Below, in pieces: positions 38,001-50,700 of a stretch of 64,000 bases of DNA. Numbering within the stretch: position 1 is the first letter of the stretch; every line of letters begins with the position of its first letter. This DNA comes from Lumbricus rubellus (Eukaryota; Annelida; Clitellata; Crassiclitellata; Lumbricidae). The stretch spans positions 40,723,325 through 40,787,324 of the forward strand of contig OX243816.1 of NCBI GenBank assembly GCA_945859605.1, written 5' to 3'. Under the pieces are notes generated by a model. That model made no database searches. It was given only the letters and a program-made list of their open reading frames with translations, and was not told where the DNA came from. The translations under genes and the position numbers were made by a program.

Positions 38001-41000
38001 GCCTAGTTTGCTCCGTGTGCTCCGTCAACGGGAAACGACCAACTTCAGGGGTACGAGCATGTTCTCGGGAGAAGACGAATTGGAAGATCAGAACGAACGA
38101 GGAAGAAATAGAGCTGCTCTGAGGTATCGGAAGTCACCGATGAAGCCGGGGAAGTTTGACGGCACCGGTTCGTTAGACTCCTTCCTGGCGCAATTCGAGG
38201 TCTGCGCAAAGCACAACGGCTGGACGGACGCAGATCGGGTGGACTTCCTGCGGTGTGCCTTGGACAAAGCCGCGACACAGTTGTTATGGGATTTTGGAGC
38301 ACGCGAAGATGTTACGTATGAAGAATTGGTCGGGCGTCTTCGACAACGATATGGAACAGAGGGACAGGCCGAGACGTTCAGAACTCAGCTTTACTACCGT
38401 CGTCAACGGGGAGACGAGACGTTGAGCACGCTTCTTCACGACATAAGAAGGTTGGTTGTGCTAGCGTACCCCGTCCCAACGAACGAGACGACAGAGATTG
38501 TAGCACGTGACGCCTTCCTAGAAGCGATGCGAGATCGTGAGCTGTCGCTGAAGGTTCGCGAGCGAGAACCTAAGACATTGGACGAAGCGTACCGAACGGC
38601 ACTACGCCTCGAAGCCTACCAGCGTACAATGGACACGGAAGATCGACGGAGACCGCCAAATCGAGTGAGAGGAACTGTCGAGAATGAAGCCGGCAGTCAA
38701 ATGCAACAGCAACTCGACAGTTTCCTGAAGTCTCAACGCGAGGAACAGAGGAGGTGGCAACAAGACATGGAAGCGCGGATGGAGAGACATTTTGAAGAGA
38801 GGCGCGATGCTGCACCAAGACGCAACCCACCGGAACAAGTGGAGCATCACAACACCAGAGAACAGAGACCGGTCTTGACCTGCTACGGTTGCGGTCGGGC
38901 CGGACACATGGCTCGAAACTGCCGACAGAATCGCCAGCATCGCAACCGTCGGAATGACGCTGCTGCCGAGGAAAACGGAGGAACCACAGGAGATGAAGAC
39001 GTTGCTGTTAACCACACTACTCGCCCGAGAGTGTCGAATCCAGCCAGCAACAACGCCATCTTCGTACGAGGAACGATTGCCGGGAAGAGTCAGCTGTGCC
39101 TCATTGACACCGGATCGGAGGTGAGCTTGGTGCCATTCTCTGTTGTCGAGGGCTCTGGGATCCAACCGTGCAATAGGGTATTGATGGCTGCTAATGGGAC
39201 TGAGATTAGGGTATTGGGTGAGATCACAACCCCTCTAAAAGTATGGCGTGGGTTTGCCATCTCCACTACCTTTTTGGCTTCGGACCAAATAGCTGAGCCA
39301 ATATTAGGGATGGATTGGCTTAGGCAACACAGGTGCCGGTTAAGTTTTGGCACGGGAGCACTGTTCGTAGGACGCCGGAGGATCTCGCTAGTTAAGGGAA
39401 ACGGCTCCACATGGTGCAGACGCATAGTAGTGGCTGAGGAAGTGAGTGTGCCACCTAAATGTCAGTGCGATATAGGGGTGAAGATGCTGTTTGATGATTT
39501 GTCCACCGAAGCTCCAGCGTGGATGACCGAGACGAGAGAGCTACAGCCAGGGTTGCATGTAGCACGAGTTCTAGTAGGAGACGATGTTAATACTACTAAG
39601 GTGCGGGTTGTTAATCTGACCGAGCGAGTGGTCAAACTAGAGAAAGACCGGTTGTTAGGAGGACTGCACCCAGTGCAAATAAGCGGAGGTGAATCAGAGG
39701 GTTTGGTTGCAAAAGAGGAGCTAGTTGATAAGAGTGTGGAAGAGATGATGAAAGGAATTGCAGAAGTTCCAAGTGAAGTGAAAGACCGGCTGCAGGGCCT
39801 GTTGAAGAAATATCGAGATGTGCTGTCGCTGAGCGAAAGTGATTTAGGGAAGACAGCAGTAGGTCTGCATAGGATTGACACTGGGGATGCAGCCCCCGTG
39901 AGACAACCCGTGAGAAGACAGCCTCCTCCCTACCGTGTGGAGATAGATAAACAGGTTGAGAAGATGGTTAGTGAAGGAATAGTAGAAGCGACCTCCAGCG
40001 GGTGTGCATCCAGTATAGTGCAAAGACCAGGTCGGAAGCACGGGAACGCGGACGCGTTGTCCCGAAAGCAATGTGGAAGCGTGGATGATCAGGTAATGGT
40101 AGCGGCTACCCGAGAAGTCTTCGGGGGTGAAACAGAAGCTAGCCCAGAAGCACCTGATACCATTTTAGTGACTCAGCGGGAAGATCCCGATCTGATGCTG
40201 GTGAGACGATGGGTAGGAGAAGAAGGAGCGATGCCTGAGATAGAGGAAGTGCTGCAAGAAAACGCCGCAGTCAAGGCGTATTGGCAAGAAGGAGATCAAG
40301 TCTGGCATTTCTCTCCACGGCGATACAAAGGACGAAGTCCTAAATGGCAGAAGATGTACCAAGGGCCGATGGTTATCCTGCGCCAGTGTGGGCCTGTAAA
40401 CTACTTGGTTCAGGCACCCAAGAAAAGGCCGTTTGTGACACACGTGGACAAACTGAAGGCGTACTTGTCCACCGAAGAAGATGAGAAACAGGAAGAGCCT
40501 CCGCCTACGCTACCGGCTGGAGAAGATGAACACGAGATGCCGCGGGGAGATGGTAGAGCGCGTCGGTCCACGCAGAGACCGGTGCGTTATTCTCATTAGA
40601 GGCGAGGGCGAGGTGTGAAGGAGTTTACCGGTAAAGATTCAAGCAGAAATCTTAACCGATGCCATGGACACTCATTAAAAAGTTAACCGGTAAAGATTCA
40701 AGCAGAAATCTTAACCGATGCCATGGACGATTATGGGAAAAGTTAACCGGTAAAGATTTGGAGGAAATCTTGGTCAATGCCATGGATCACTCGTGAGGAA
40801 ATTAACCGGCGCGAAGTTGCTGCTACGCAAGAAGCGATGACGTCACGAAATTGGACCGGCGGTTAATCAATAAAGTATTTAAACGCGCGACGGACGATAT
40901 TAGTTGATGAACAATTTTTAAAGTTACTATGTCCTTTGTAAATGGGCGATATTAGTTGAGGGGACAATCTTAGTTATTAGTGATAAATGCGATTTTGGTG

Positions 41001-44000
41001 ATGTTATAAATGGATTATGAGGAACATTTGTCTTAGTTACTATCAATATGCTTCTTTGATAATGAACGATGTTCGTTACTTCCTATAAATAGATTATGAG
41101 GAATCTTAGTTATTATCAACGAATGAGATGTGATGCACATTTGTCTTAGTTCAGTTGCTATGGATGGATGCTATCTTTGTTGATGAACAATAGTAGCTAG
41201 CATCGATAAATGACCTATACCTTAGTTGTTGACTGAGAGACCATTTTTAAGTTACTATGGAACGATTTCTGATGAGCATAGGCGATATTATGAACGATTA
41301 GGCCTAATGATGAACATTCTTAGTTGCTATTAATGAATATGGTTATGTGATAATGACCAACCTTGGTTATTACTGATGAACGATTTACAATAGACGATGA
41401 TTATTTGATGCTATTGAGGAACAATTTTAGTTGCTATTAATATGATTAGTTGATAATGGATAACCTTCGTACTACCTATGAACGATTTATGATGATTATG
41501 GACAATGTTAGATGCTATCGGTAACGATTTGAGTTATTATTGATGTGCGATTTATGTTGATTCACGATGAACATTTTTAGTTGCTAGTAAGCCATTGCTA
41601 AATAAGTAGCCTGATAGACTTGTATTAGTATAATAGGCCCTAACTAGCATTGTTAGCAAGTGTTTAAGTCCGAAGGGGCTTCGGAGCAGTACTGGGAGGG
41701 GGTGTAGCGAACTTTACTTTCTAATAAGAGTTCATACAGTACAATTATCGTTAAAAGGTTATCAGGTGCGGTTAAGTTCGCTGGTTAAAAATGTAGCTTG
41801 GCCATGTAATTGAACCGGTTAAAATCCGAAGAGTTAACCAGGCAGAATGCCTGTAATTGGGCGGTTAATTATGAGCTAAGTTGAACCGGTGGTTGTATGG
41901 GATTATTGGCCGGTAAAGGTATTAGCTTAACCAAGGCGAAATGCATGAGAGATCCCGGTTAAGCTTTATGTAATATTAACCGATGGTTAGCATTGAAGCA
42001 GTGGCTGGTTAAGAATTGCATTTAACCGCTAAGAGGAGAACCGGTTACGGCCAGAATTATTAACCGCACGCTAGATACATAAGGGGTAAGATTTGGTCAG
42101 TAGTAGGTTCGTTTTCCAGATGTTTTCTGATGCTCGTTAGGCTCGTTTATGCTGCTGTTGTGTCGTTATAATAAGAATTGAAACTGTCATCGAGTTGTTT
42201 CTTCGGTTGGTTGATCGACATTAAATCTCCTGACAGACCGTAGGAGTGGACCAGGCGACATATGCAGCACGGTGGTTCGGCATCCTGGTAAGAGTCAAGC
42301 CACCGTGCAGTGGAGAAACCCAAGAAGGCCAGAGAGAGAAAGAAGACAGGACTGAGAAGTAGGAGGCCTTTTCGCCACAATACTATGGTACTCTCTTAGC
42401 AACGATTTTGCCAGATACTCAGATGTCATTACTATTGACGTGATGAACTAGGCCTACATAGATAACTTCCAAGTTAAGTTGAGAATGCTGCCCGTCTGTC
42501 TGTCTGTCTGCCTGGCTGTCTGCCTGGCTGTCTGTCTTGGTGCCTGCTTGCCTAGATTTCTGCATGTATGAATTGTATATCTGTCTGTCTGTCTATCTGC
42601 ATGCCTCTCTGCTTATCTTTCTGTCTTCTATCCATGTGTCTGTATGTATGCCTGTCTGTCTGTTTGACATTTAAACTTTTGACAATGAATTGTTGAACTC
42701 ATGTAAACAAGATGATATCTACGGCAATGCACTTGAACTTATTCGCATATACATGTATAATTTCTGATTGTGTTGAAGTGATCTTGAAACGCTGAAGATG
42801 TCTAACTATCTCAACGACGATGATGACGATGACAACATCGAAAACACGGCCGCACTCGGCAATCCAGCGATCGCACTAAACCAGGCGCTGCGCTACTTGA
42901 CTCAAGAACAATGGTATGTTGGAAGACGCGAGTACCTGACGAGTACTTGACGAGTACCTGATGAGTACATGACAAGTATCACCATCTGGGCATCTGGTTT
43001 TGATTACAATGAATGATTAAACGTTTTCGTTATTGAAGATTGTTTCTATCATCAAATTTTAGCGATTTTTTTACGCTTCTGTGATATGTGTTTTGAGTAA
43101 GTGTCTATGTTGACTGATTTATGGCACTTACGACAGACTCCTCGGCAACATAAATATAATTATTTTATCGTACACTCAAACACACGCACACACACAAACT
43201 CACACACTCACCAGTAGGTGCAATTTAAGGCTTCTCTTCTGTATTGCGCTGTCCTCGTTGAGCAATCTGTAAACTGATTTTGCTTAGTTCAATGTAAATT
43301 GTATTTGATTCGAAAAGGTTGAAAAGACACCAAAACTCTCATTTTTATGATGATTCAAGTAAGTAAGATGTTGATGTACCCATTTTTCTATAATCATTTG
43401 TATGGTCTCCACCCTGCTTGCTTTTTAGCGGAGAGGTTAAGTGAGACAACCCCACCATAGACAGAGATTGTTGGCTGGTGCTATATCAATTATGTGCTGT
43501 AGCTGTATTTGCTTATATTTTTTTATTTTTAGGGAAGAGAAACTGCAAGGGTTGAGTTTAATTCGTCGACTTGCTTTTCATCATCAGGACGTTCTGATAC
43601 CAGAACTCGGTCGCGTTCTTCTTGCAGTTTGTGCAGAGGTAAGAGATGCTGCTGTCTAATAATTACAATAATAATGATCATGATAATAATAATAATAACA
43701 ATTTTTACGTCTATAAGAATAATAATAAGAATGAGGCAAAGGAAACGGATAGAGGAAGAGGAGAGAAGAAGGAGAAGAAATATGTATAACAATACGGTGT
43801 GTAATGCGTATACTTGACATTTGAATTTGTATATTATTTGACAGGTGAAGAATCTGCGATCGCGTGTTTCGTGCGAGGCGATGGTTTGTCTGTCGGACAT
43901 GTTCACCCATCTCAAGAAGAGCCTGGATCTCGTGAGTTTACTTGTGCAACAATATACCATGCAAAATACAATGCGATACGGTATAATAGATAATGCCATC

Positions 44001-47000
44001 CTTCCAAATTGCAGAAGTAACATCGATGGCGTTGAGTGAAGGATTTGCTCAAAGCCCTTACACAGTTGGTCACGGGGGTGTAGTGGGTATGTTTTTTGCC
44101 TTGCAGCCGGAGAGTTGCAGGTTCGAATCCACCTCATGCCGCCGTGTAGGGACCCTCAGGTAGTCCTTCACTCACAACTGCTCATGCACTTCGGCGTGAT
44201 ACTCCGATTTAGTGTCCATGCTGTAGTTGGAAGCACGTCTGAGTAGCTATCTTGAAGGGGCGCTATAACAAATGCACATACATACATACATGTACAGTGA
44301 CAGCCTCATTAGAGGCTCAAACCTGTGCTCTGGGTCTTACAGGTCTATCCATTCAGCTACCATTGTGTTGTACCTTCTGCCACTTGTTCTGTGGCTTGTG
44401 AGGACTTGATGGTCCCGTGCTCCCACGCATTGATGTGGACCTTCTCGTGCATGGGACTATCATACTGGAACAGTTTTCCATTAATCATTTGTGACATTGC
44501 ATCACTTGTAGATCACGATACGTTCTCAAAATCTGCTAGGTTGTGCGTTTGACATGCTTGTTTGTATGGTAGATGTTATTAATTGCAATTGCAGTGGCCT
44601 TGAGCAATGATTTAAATTGCCACTACGGTATATTGTATTCAATCAGAATTTCTACTTCCACTTCAGCTATTATCTGTATCAGACTAATCTCTTGGTACGT
44701 CTGTGATACTGATGTCAGGATAGATTAATGTATCAGTTCATAATGGTCTGTTTAATGTTTATAGCAAATAGCAGTCAATACAGACATTTATAATACTGTG
44801 TGATTTGAACATCTGACCAATTCTTGAATTGACAAATTACATTGGATCCTATTGTGTGATGAATTGACAAATGGCACTTGATCAGATGCTGTGATACTGG
44901 TGCACGTTGATTGGTGCCATTCTTATATGTTTATTGATTGTTTTTGATTGATGTTTTGGATTTTGATATTGTTGTGTTTGACTGACTTTGATTGCATAGG
45001 TTTTGAGAGATGGCATTTTTCAGGATTTGATGATTGAGTGTTTGATTGATTTTGATAGGTTTTTATGCTCTGGTCTTGTGCTGGTTTGTACTGCTTTGAT
45101 TTTTTGTGTGTGTTTTTATTGTTCTGGTTCTTGTGCGGGAATTGACTGCATTTTTTGCTGGTTTTTGACTGTTTTGTCTGTGGTTTTGATTGCCTTGGTT
45201 TTTGTGCTGGTTTTGGCTGCTTTTGTCAGTGTTTGTGCTGATGCAAGTGTATGTGCTCGTGGCCAAATTGCAGCTGTGACATTGACCTGAATGTTTCTGT
45301 TATCCAGGGCTGTTTTTAAGAAATTTTTAGAACTGCACAACCCCTTATTTCCTTTTCCATCCTCCATGGTAAATTACTTCCAATCGGAAGACAATGAAAT
45401 TTTTTCTGGTTTTAACTGTATAAGAGTGCTTCTACGACTGCACAAATCCATTTAGAACTGCACATTTTGTGTACAACTGCACGTTAAAAAAGCCCTGCTG
45501 TTGTCTTTGTGTGTTAGGATCTCGATCGAACAGTATCCGTTCTTCTGTCAAAGACTGGAGACCAGAGCAGTCAGTTCATGCGTGAGGAGGCAGAGAAGGC
45601 TCTCGTGTCGATGGTGGAGAATGTGACGGCACAGAAAGCTGTCTCATCGTTAATCACAGGTGGAGCGAGGTGAGTGTCGTCGCTGCCTGTCATCTGTAAT
45701 CTATGATCAAGTGTGATGATGATGTCTACGAAATCTGTCAGTACTTGGTTGATTCAAGTGAGATCACAATCAGAATTGATTAGCAGTTGTCATTTATGGC
45801 TAATTGTTGATCTTTAAACACTGCGGTCACGAACCTCATTAAGCCAGTGGGTTAATTTGTGCCTTTGTTAAATATCGTTGATCCTTCTATGTGGAATGGC
45901 CTTTCCCCGTCCAATTCGTAGCAGTATTCTGATGGTTGATTCATCTGCATCTCTTCTCTGCTTGAAGACCTAAGTTCTCTTTTCATGAGCTCTCGTGTTT
46001 AGTTAAATTCCTAGTTAAAATTGTAACTAGGTTTTTAATATGATAATTTAATGTTTCCATAGTCAAACATCTGGATTATGAACTTTATCAGCTTGTGAGT
46101 TTTCTTCCCTGACTGTTCTGTTTTCCACTATGCATCATTTATATCTGGTGATAATTCGTTCTGTAGGTGTCCCTCCCAGCGAGATTCCAATCTATTTTGA
46201 TCTTCCCCTTTGTAGCTTGCAATGTCTCATCAGTCTGTTACGGTGTTGTTTGCAAAATTGGTTGCAATAAAAAAATACTTGACTTGACTTGATAAAAGCA
46301 TTTTGATCTGTACAATGACTGGTTTTATGGGTGCTGTGCATTTATTATCGTGTATGTACAGTTTTGTACACCAATATATGGATAGCAATTGGTCAATAAT
46401 TATTAAGGGATATTTTTATCTTATCTTTTTTATCTTATCTTATCTTGCAGCAGTCGCAGCGTCCACATTCGAACGATGACGGCGCAGATGTTGGAGCGTG
46501 TCGTTGACCGACTCGGTCCGGAGAAAGTGTTGGGTGGAAACCGGGAAATACCGGATAAGATCCTTCCGATCAGCGCTCAGTTCCTACAAGATGCATCACC
46601 AGATGTCAGGTGATGATGATTCAAGTGTATATTCCTAGGTAGCCATCGCGGACATGTATTGCTGTCTGTTCTGTTAGTAGTTAAGTTTGGTGTTAATTTA
46701 AATTACTGCATAACTTGTGCAATGTGCATGTTAAGCGCAGTACGTTTGCAGGCGTTACATTAAAGAAAAACCATACATTCTGTGAGTTACTTATTAAATA
46801 AGGTTGTCTCCATCATGCAGAGTCGTGCTTTTTCTGTGGTTGGCCTGGTGGTATGGAATGGCCTCCCTCTTCAGCTGTGTTTGTTTCCTAGCTCACTTTT
46901 TGACACATTCTATAAGCACTTGAAAACTTGTTTTTTCAACATGTTGGAGTCGGGAGCACCTCTGGTTAGTTTCCTTGAAGAGGTGCTATATAAATACTTG

Positions 47001-47657
47001 TGTTTCTGTGTTTAGTAATAGTTTTCCTATTTAAAGGTAATTATTCGATTCAATTCTTTTTTACTGCCAGTTCAAACATTCGGCATATGACAATTACACA
47101 GTAAACACCAAAGTAGCGATAAAACAATAATGACCTAGAAGGAACACGGTCCCCTTATTATGTTCACTTATGTATGATGAATTGAAATAAGAATAGCAAC
47201 TGATTGAGATTGTTTTTCATGTGATGCAGGTGTTCTGGTCAGAGGATCTTTCACATGCTCATGTTTCATCAGGACTTCGATCGAATCATCAAGAAAAGCA
47301 TCTCGGAAACTCTTCTGCGAAGCATCCAGGATAAACTGGAAGCCGTTCGTCTGAAGGTTGGTCATCCTTCCATCCATCCATTCATTCATCCATCCATCAA
47401 ATTATACTTCTGTTGCATAATAAATCATTAGCGTTCCATCCATCCATGCATCTATTCATCCATTCGTGTCATGAGTTGAGTTTGACATCTATCATGATTG
47501 TAGAACAAGTCATGAGTTGAACGCGTCATCACTCCTGTCAATGTTCTTTCGATCTTTCAGGGACCGACTGATTCTGGTATTGGATCATCACGCACGAGAA
47601 GAACACCGATGATCGAAAGTCGTGGATCAAATCGCGGTGGATCTGCACCAGTGTAGG

Positions 47658-47717
<60 letters not shown>

Positions 47718-50700
47718 TAGTATTATCATCATCATCATCATCATCATCACCACCACCATCATCATCATAGTTATCATCAGCTCTATGTTACCCTGATATC
47801 CATTAACTTACCTTATCTTAGAGAAGCATTAATAGTGTCAACATTAAGATCAAAACCTAATGAGTTGCTCTCAATGTTGTGTGAGCTTTTTATGGTTTTC
47901 TAATTTCTAAGAAACTCACAAACGCATTTACGACAATGTTAAGATCAAAACCAATCAAAACTTAACAAAATGGTTTCAGTGCTATGCCGGAATGCTTTGT
48001 CGTCATCATTATCATTCATCAGCATCATCATCACCATAGTCTAGGCTTGGAATTTCAAAAGGACTCTATAAATCACTGTTAGAAGCAAATCATGTAACAA
48101 TTTGTTAACCGGTGTTTTTAGACTAATTTGACCCTCCTGAAAACGAAAATCGCAGTTAGCAAGCTGGATTTTTGGCGGTTCTATGAGAAAGCAAGATGGC
48201 GGACAAAATGGTTGCCACTTGCTTCAAATGACTACCATCATCATCACTCTCATCACCATCTTCTTAATTATCAACATCATCATCACCGCCATCATCACCA
48301 TAATTATCATCAGTCGTATATTCAATGGTGTTAATCTCCTATTTTTTTGCTCTGTCACCAGAAACGGAGTGGACGGGAGTCTGCCTCCGGTGAACACGGC
48401 TTTTTCATCGTCTTCGGCCGGCAAAAAGAAAACAACGTCGTCTGCTGGACGCGTTGACGACACAACGTTCGCAGAGATTCAGTCGATCGAGTTGAACCTT
48501 TCGTCGACGAACTGGCGCGAAAGATGCAACGGAGTGGAACAGCTTCAGCAGCTGGCTGAGGCAAATGCTGCGGCCCTGTCATCGTATCTTACTAAGGTTG
48601 TTGCACTTTCTAATAATTCCATCTAATTTAATGGTTTCATTTGGGGGGTGGGTGTGATTCCATGTAATTCAACAGGTTTTTTTTTGGGGGGGGGGGGTGA
48701 TTCGTTTATTCTAAGGTTGTGGATTTTGATTATAAAAATCAACTAATCAATCACCACCATCATCATCAATTAATTTCTATCAACTAATTGTTAAAAAATT
48801 TACTCGATTAATTTTCAGCTGGCTAGTTTTTAAAAAATTATTTGTATAGCCGTTTTTAATTGATTAAAAAATTTGATCAGTAGCAATTGTGATTTATTTA
48901 TTTTTACGGACACCAGCGTAGTTATAATATAGTGTGCTCAGCAGACTCATACTCAGTGTGAATTAAAACGAATATTATCATGTATTTGTTTGTATGTGCA
49001 CTTGTTATAGCGCCCCTTCAAGCTCTCGCTACTCAGAAGCGCTCCCGATGCAGAGCGGACACTGCATCGGAGTTTCACGCCGAAGCGCTGAGCAATTGTG
49101 AGTGAAGGACTTGCCCAAGGTTTTTACGCGGCGAGGTGGATTCGAACCTCGAACCTTTCGGCTCCAAGGCAACGATGCCACCACTACACCACCGCGCCCC
49201 ACATAGTGTGCTCAGCAGGCTCAAACTCAGTTTGAATTTAAACAAATATTATCATTGTGCGATAGTGAGGAATGCTTAATTATGAAGTGATAATAACGAA
49301 AGATTTGTTTTGTTTTGCAGATATTCAGTAAGTACATTCCATGCCTGCACGACTCGAACGTTAAACTCAACCTGTACGCTCTGCAAGTTCTAAACATCAT
49401 CACGCCATCGATTGCTCGCTCCCTGCCTTCCTCACCCATTCTCAACCTCACAGTTCAGACGGTCATCAGCAACCTCGCGTCAAAGAACGAAGAAATCTTC
49501 AGCACCACGTCCGCTGTTCTCGACGGTTTCGAAAACTGTATAGGTTCGAAAGATTTTTTTTTCAGAGTGTCGTCTCCTTTTCTTGATGGCTTATAATCAC
49601 TGAATTGCCTTTGAGAGTATAATTATTCAGGAGGCTGGGAACAATGATGCTTTGAGGAAACAATTGAAATTCCAACTGATGTTTTCATTTAATTGCTTGT
49701 ATAGTTAATGTGTTAGAACGCTAGAAGTAGCTCACTAAAAGTTGCTTGCTGGAAGTAGCTTACTAGTTGAAACTCGCTAGAAGTAGCTCGCTAGAAGTAG
49801 CTCACTCAAAGTAGCTTGCTGGAAGTAGCTTACTAGTTGTAACTCGCTAGAAGTAGTAGCTCACTCAAAGTAGCTCACTCAAAGTAGCTCACTAGAAGTA
49901 GCTTGCTAGAAGTAGCTCACTGGAGGTAGCTCACTAGAAGTAGCTCATTGAGGTAGCTTACTAGAAGAGAACTAGCTTGCAGGAAGTAGCTTGCTAGATC
50001 TACATGCAACTTGCTAGTTACAATGCTGCAGCATAAGTTGAAATCATGACAGTCACTAAATAACTAGTAAAGAAATGTACATTTCTGCTAGAACTGCCGT
50101 TCTTATGGGTGTGATCCTTTTATTGAGGGGTATTTTGAAGCATAAGCACTTCAGTAGCAAGTGGTTAGACAACCTGTAAGCCTAAGCTGTGGTTAGACAT
50201 CCTGTATTCCTAAGCTGTGGTTAGACACCCTGTAAGCCTAAGCTGTGGTTAGACACCCTGTAAGCCTAAGCTGTGGTTAGACACCCTGTAAGCCTAAGCT
50301 GTGGACTGTTTTGTCTTTCAGATCCATTTCTTTTGCTTGCGCCTTTTATCAGTGAAGCAAAGAAAGGAAAGGCTACAATTAAATCGGAAATGACGCTGAG
50401 GATTTCCGGTCAGTTCTTCCTTCCAGGAGATTATGGTTTTAAAATATATCAGGAATTTATTGGTCGGTAATCAATCAGTCAAACAATCAATCAAACAATC
50501 AGTTAATAAATCAGTCAAACAATCAGTCATTAATTCAATCAATCAGTCATTCAATCAATCGATCAGTCAATCAACTCTTTATTATTGATTGCAAATATAG
50601 CAAGACGAATTTCTCAAGTAGTATTAGGTTAACTTGGATTAACAAGGCAAATACAGAGAGGGTCAACATTCTGCTTAATGACTGTTGTCTAACTCCACTG

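Larger units (their letters stand above)
37175..42379 (+). mobile_element. Ty3/gypsy-type LTR retrotransposon, non-autonomous and recent
   Basis: 5205 bp bounded by ATAC (37171-37174 and 42380-42383). LTRs start TGTAGCGAAC and end CGCCACA. A primer-binding site follows the 5' LTR and a purine tract precedes the 3' LTR. The internal region has one 2.7-kb ORF with gag, zinc knuckle, protease and only the edges of RT, RNase H/tether and integrase, followed by about 1.1 kb of non-coding repeats. The two LTRs appear to differ at one base (37550 versus 42078), so insertion is recent. Confidence 0.93.
36834..42778. other. Intron 11, carrying a complete LTR element
   Basis: Without the 5.2-kb insertion the intron would be about 740 bp. 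The element is in the same orientation as the gene. The remainder contains a CTGT-rich stretch (42490-42665). Confidence 0.8.
43932..45517. other. Intron 14
   Basis: Contains a SINE (44070-44290), GTTTTTGTGCTGG-like degenerate repeats (44930-45220) and a hAT-like MITE just before exon 15. 44300-44930 shows nothing recognisable. Confidence 0.7.

Noticed and set aside
37619..42380. Identical 77-codon minus-strand ORFs in both LTRs
   Set aside because: They are duplicates because the LTRs are duplicates; no protein family features.
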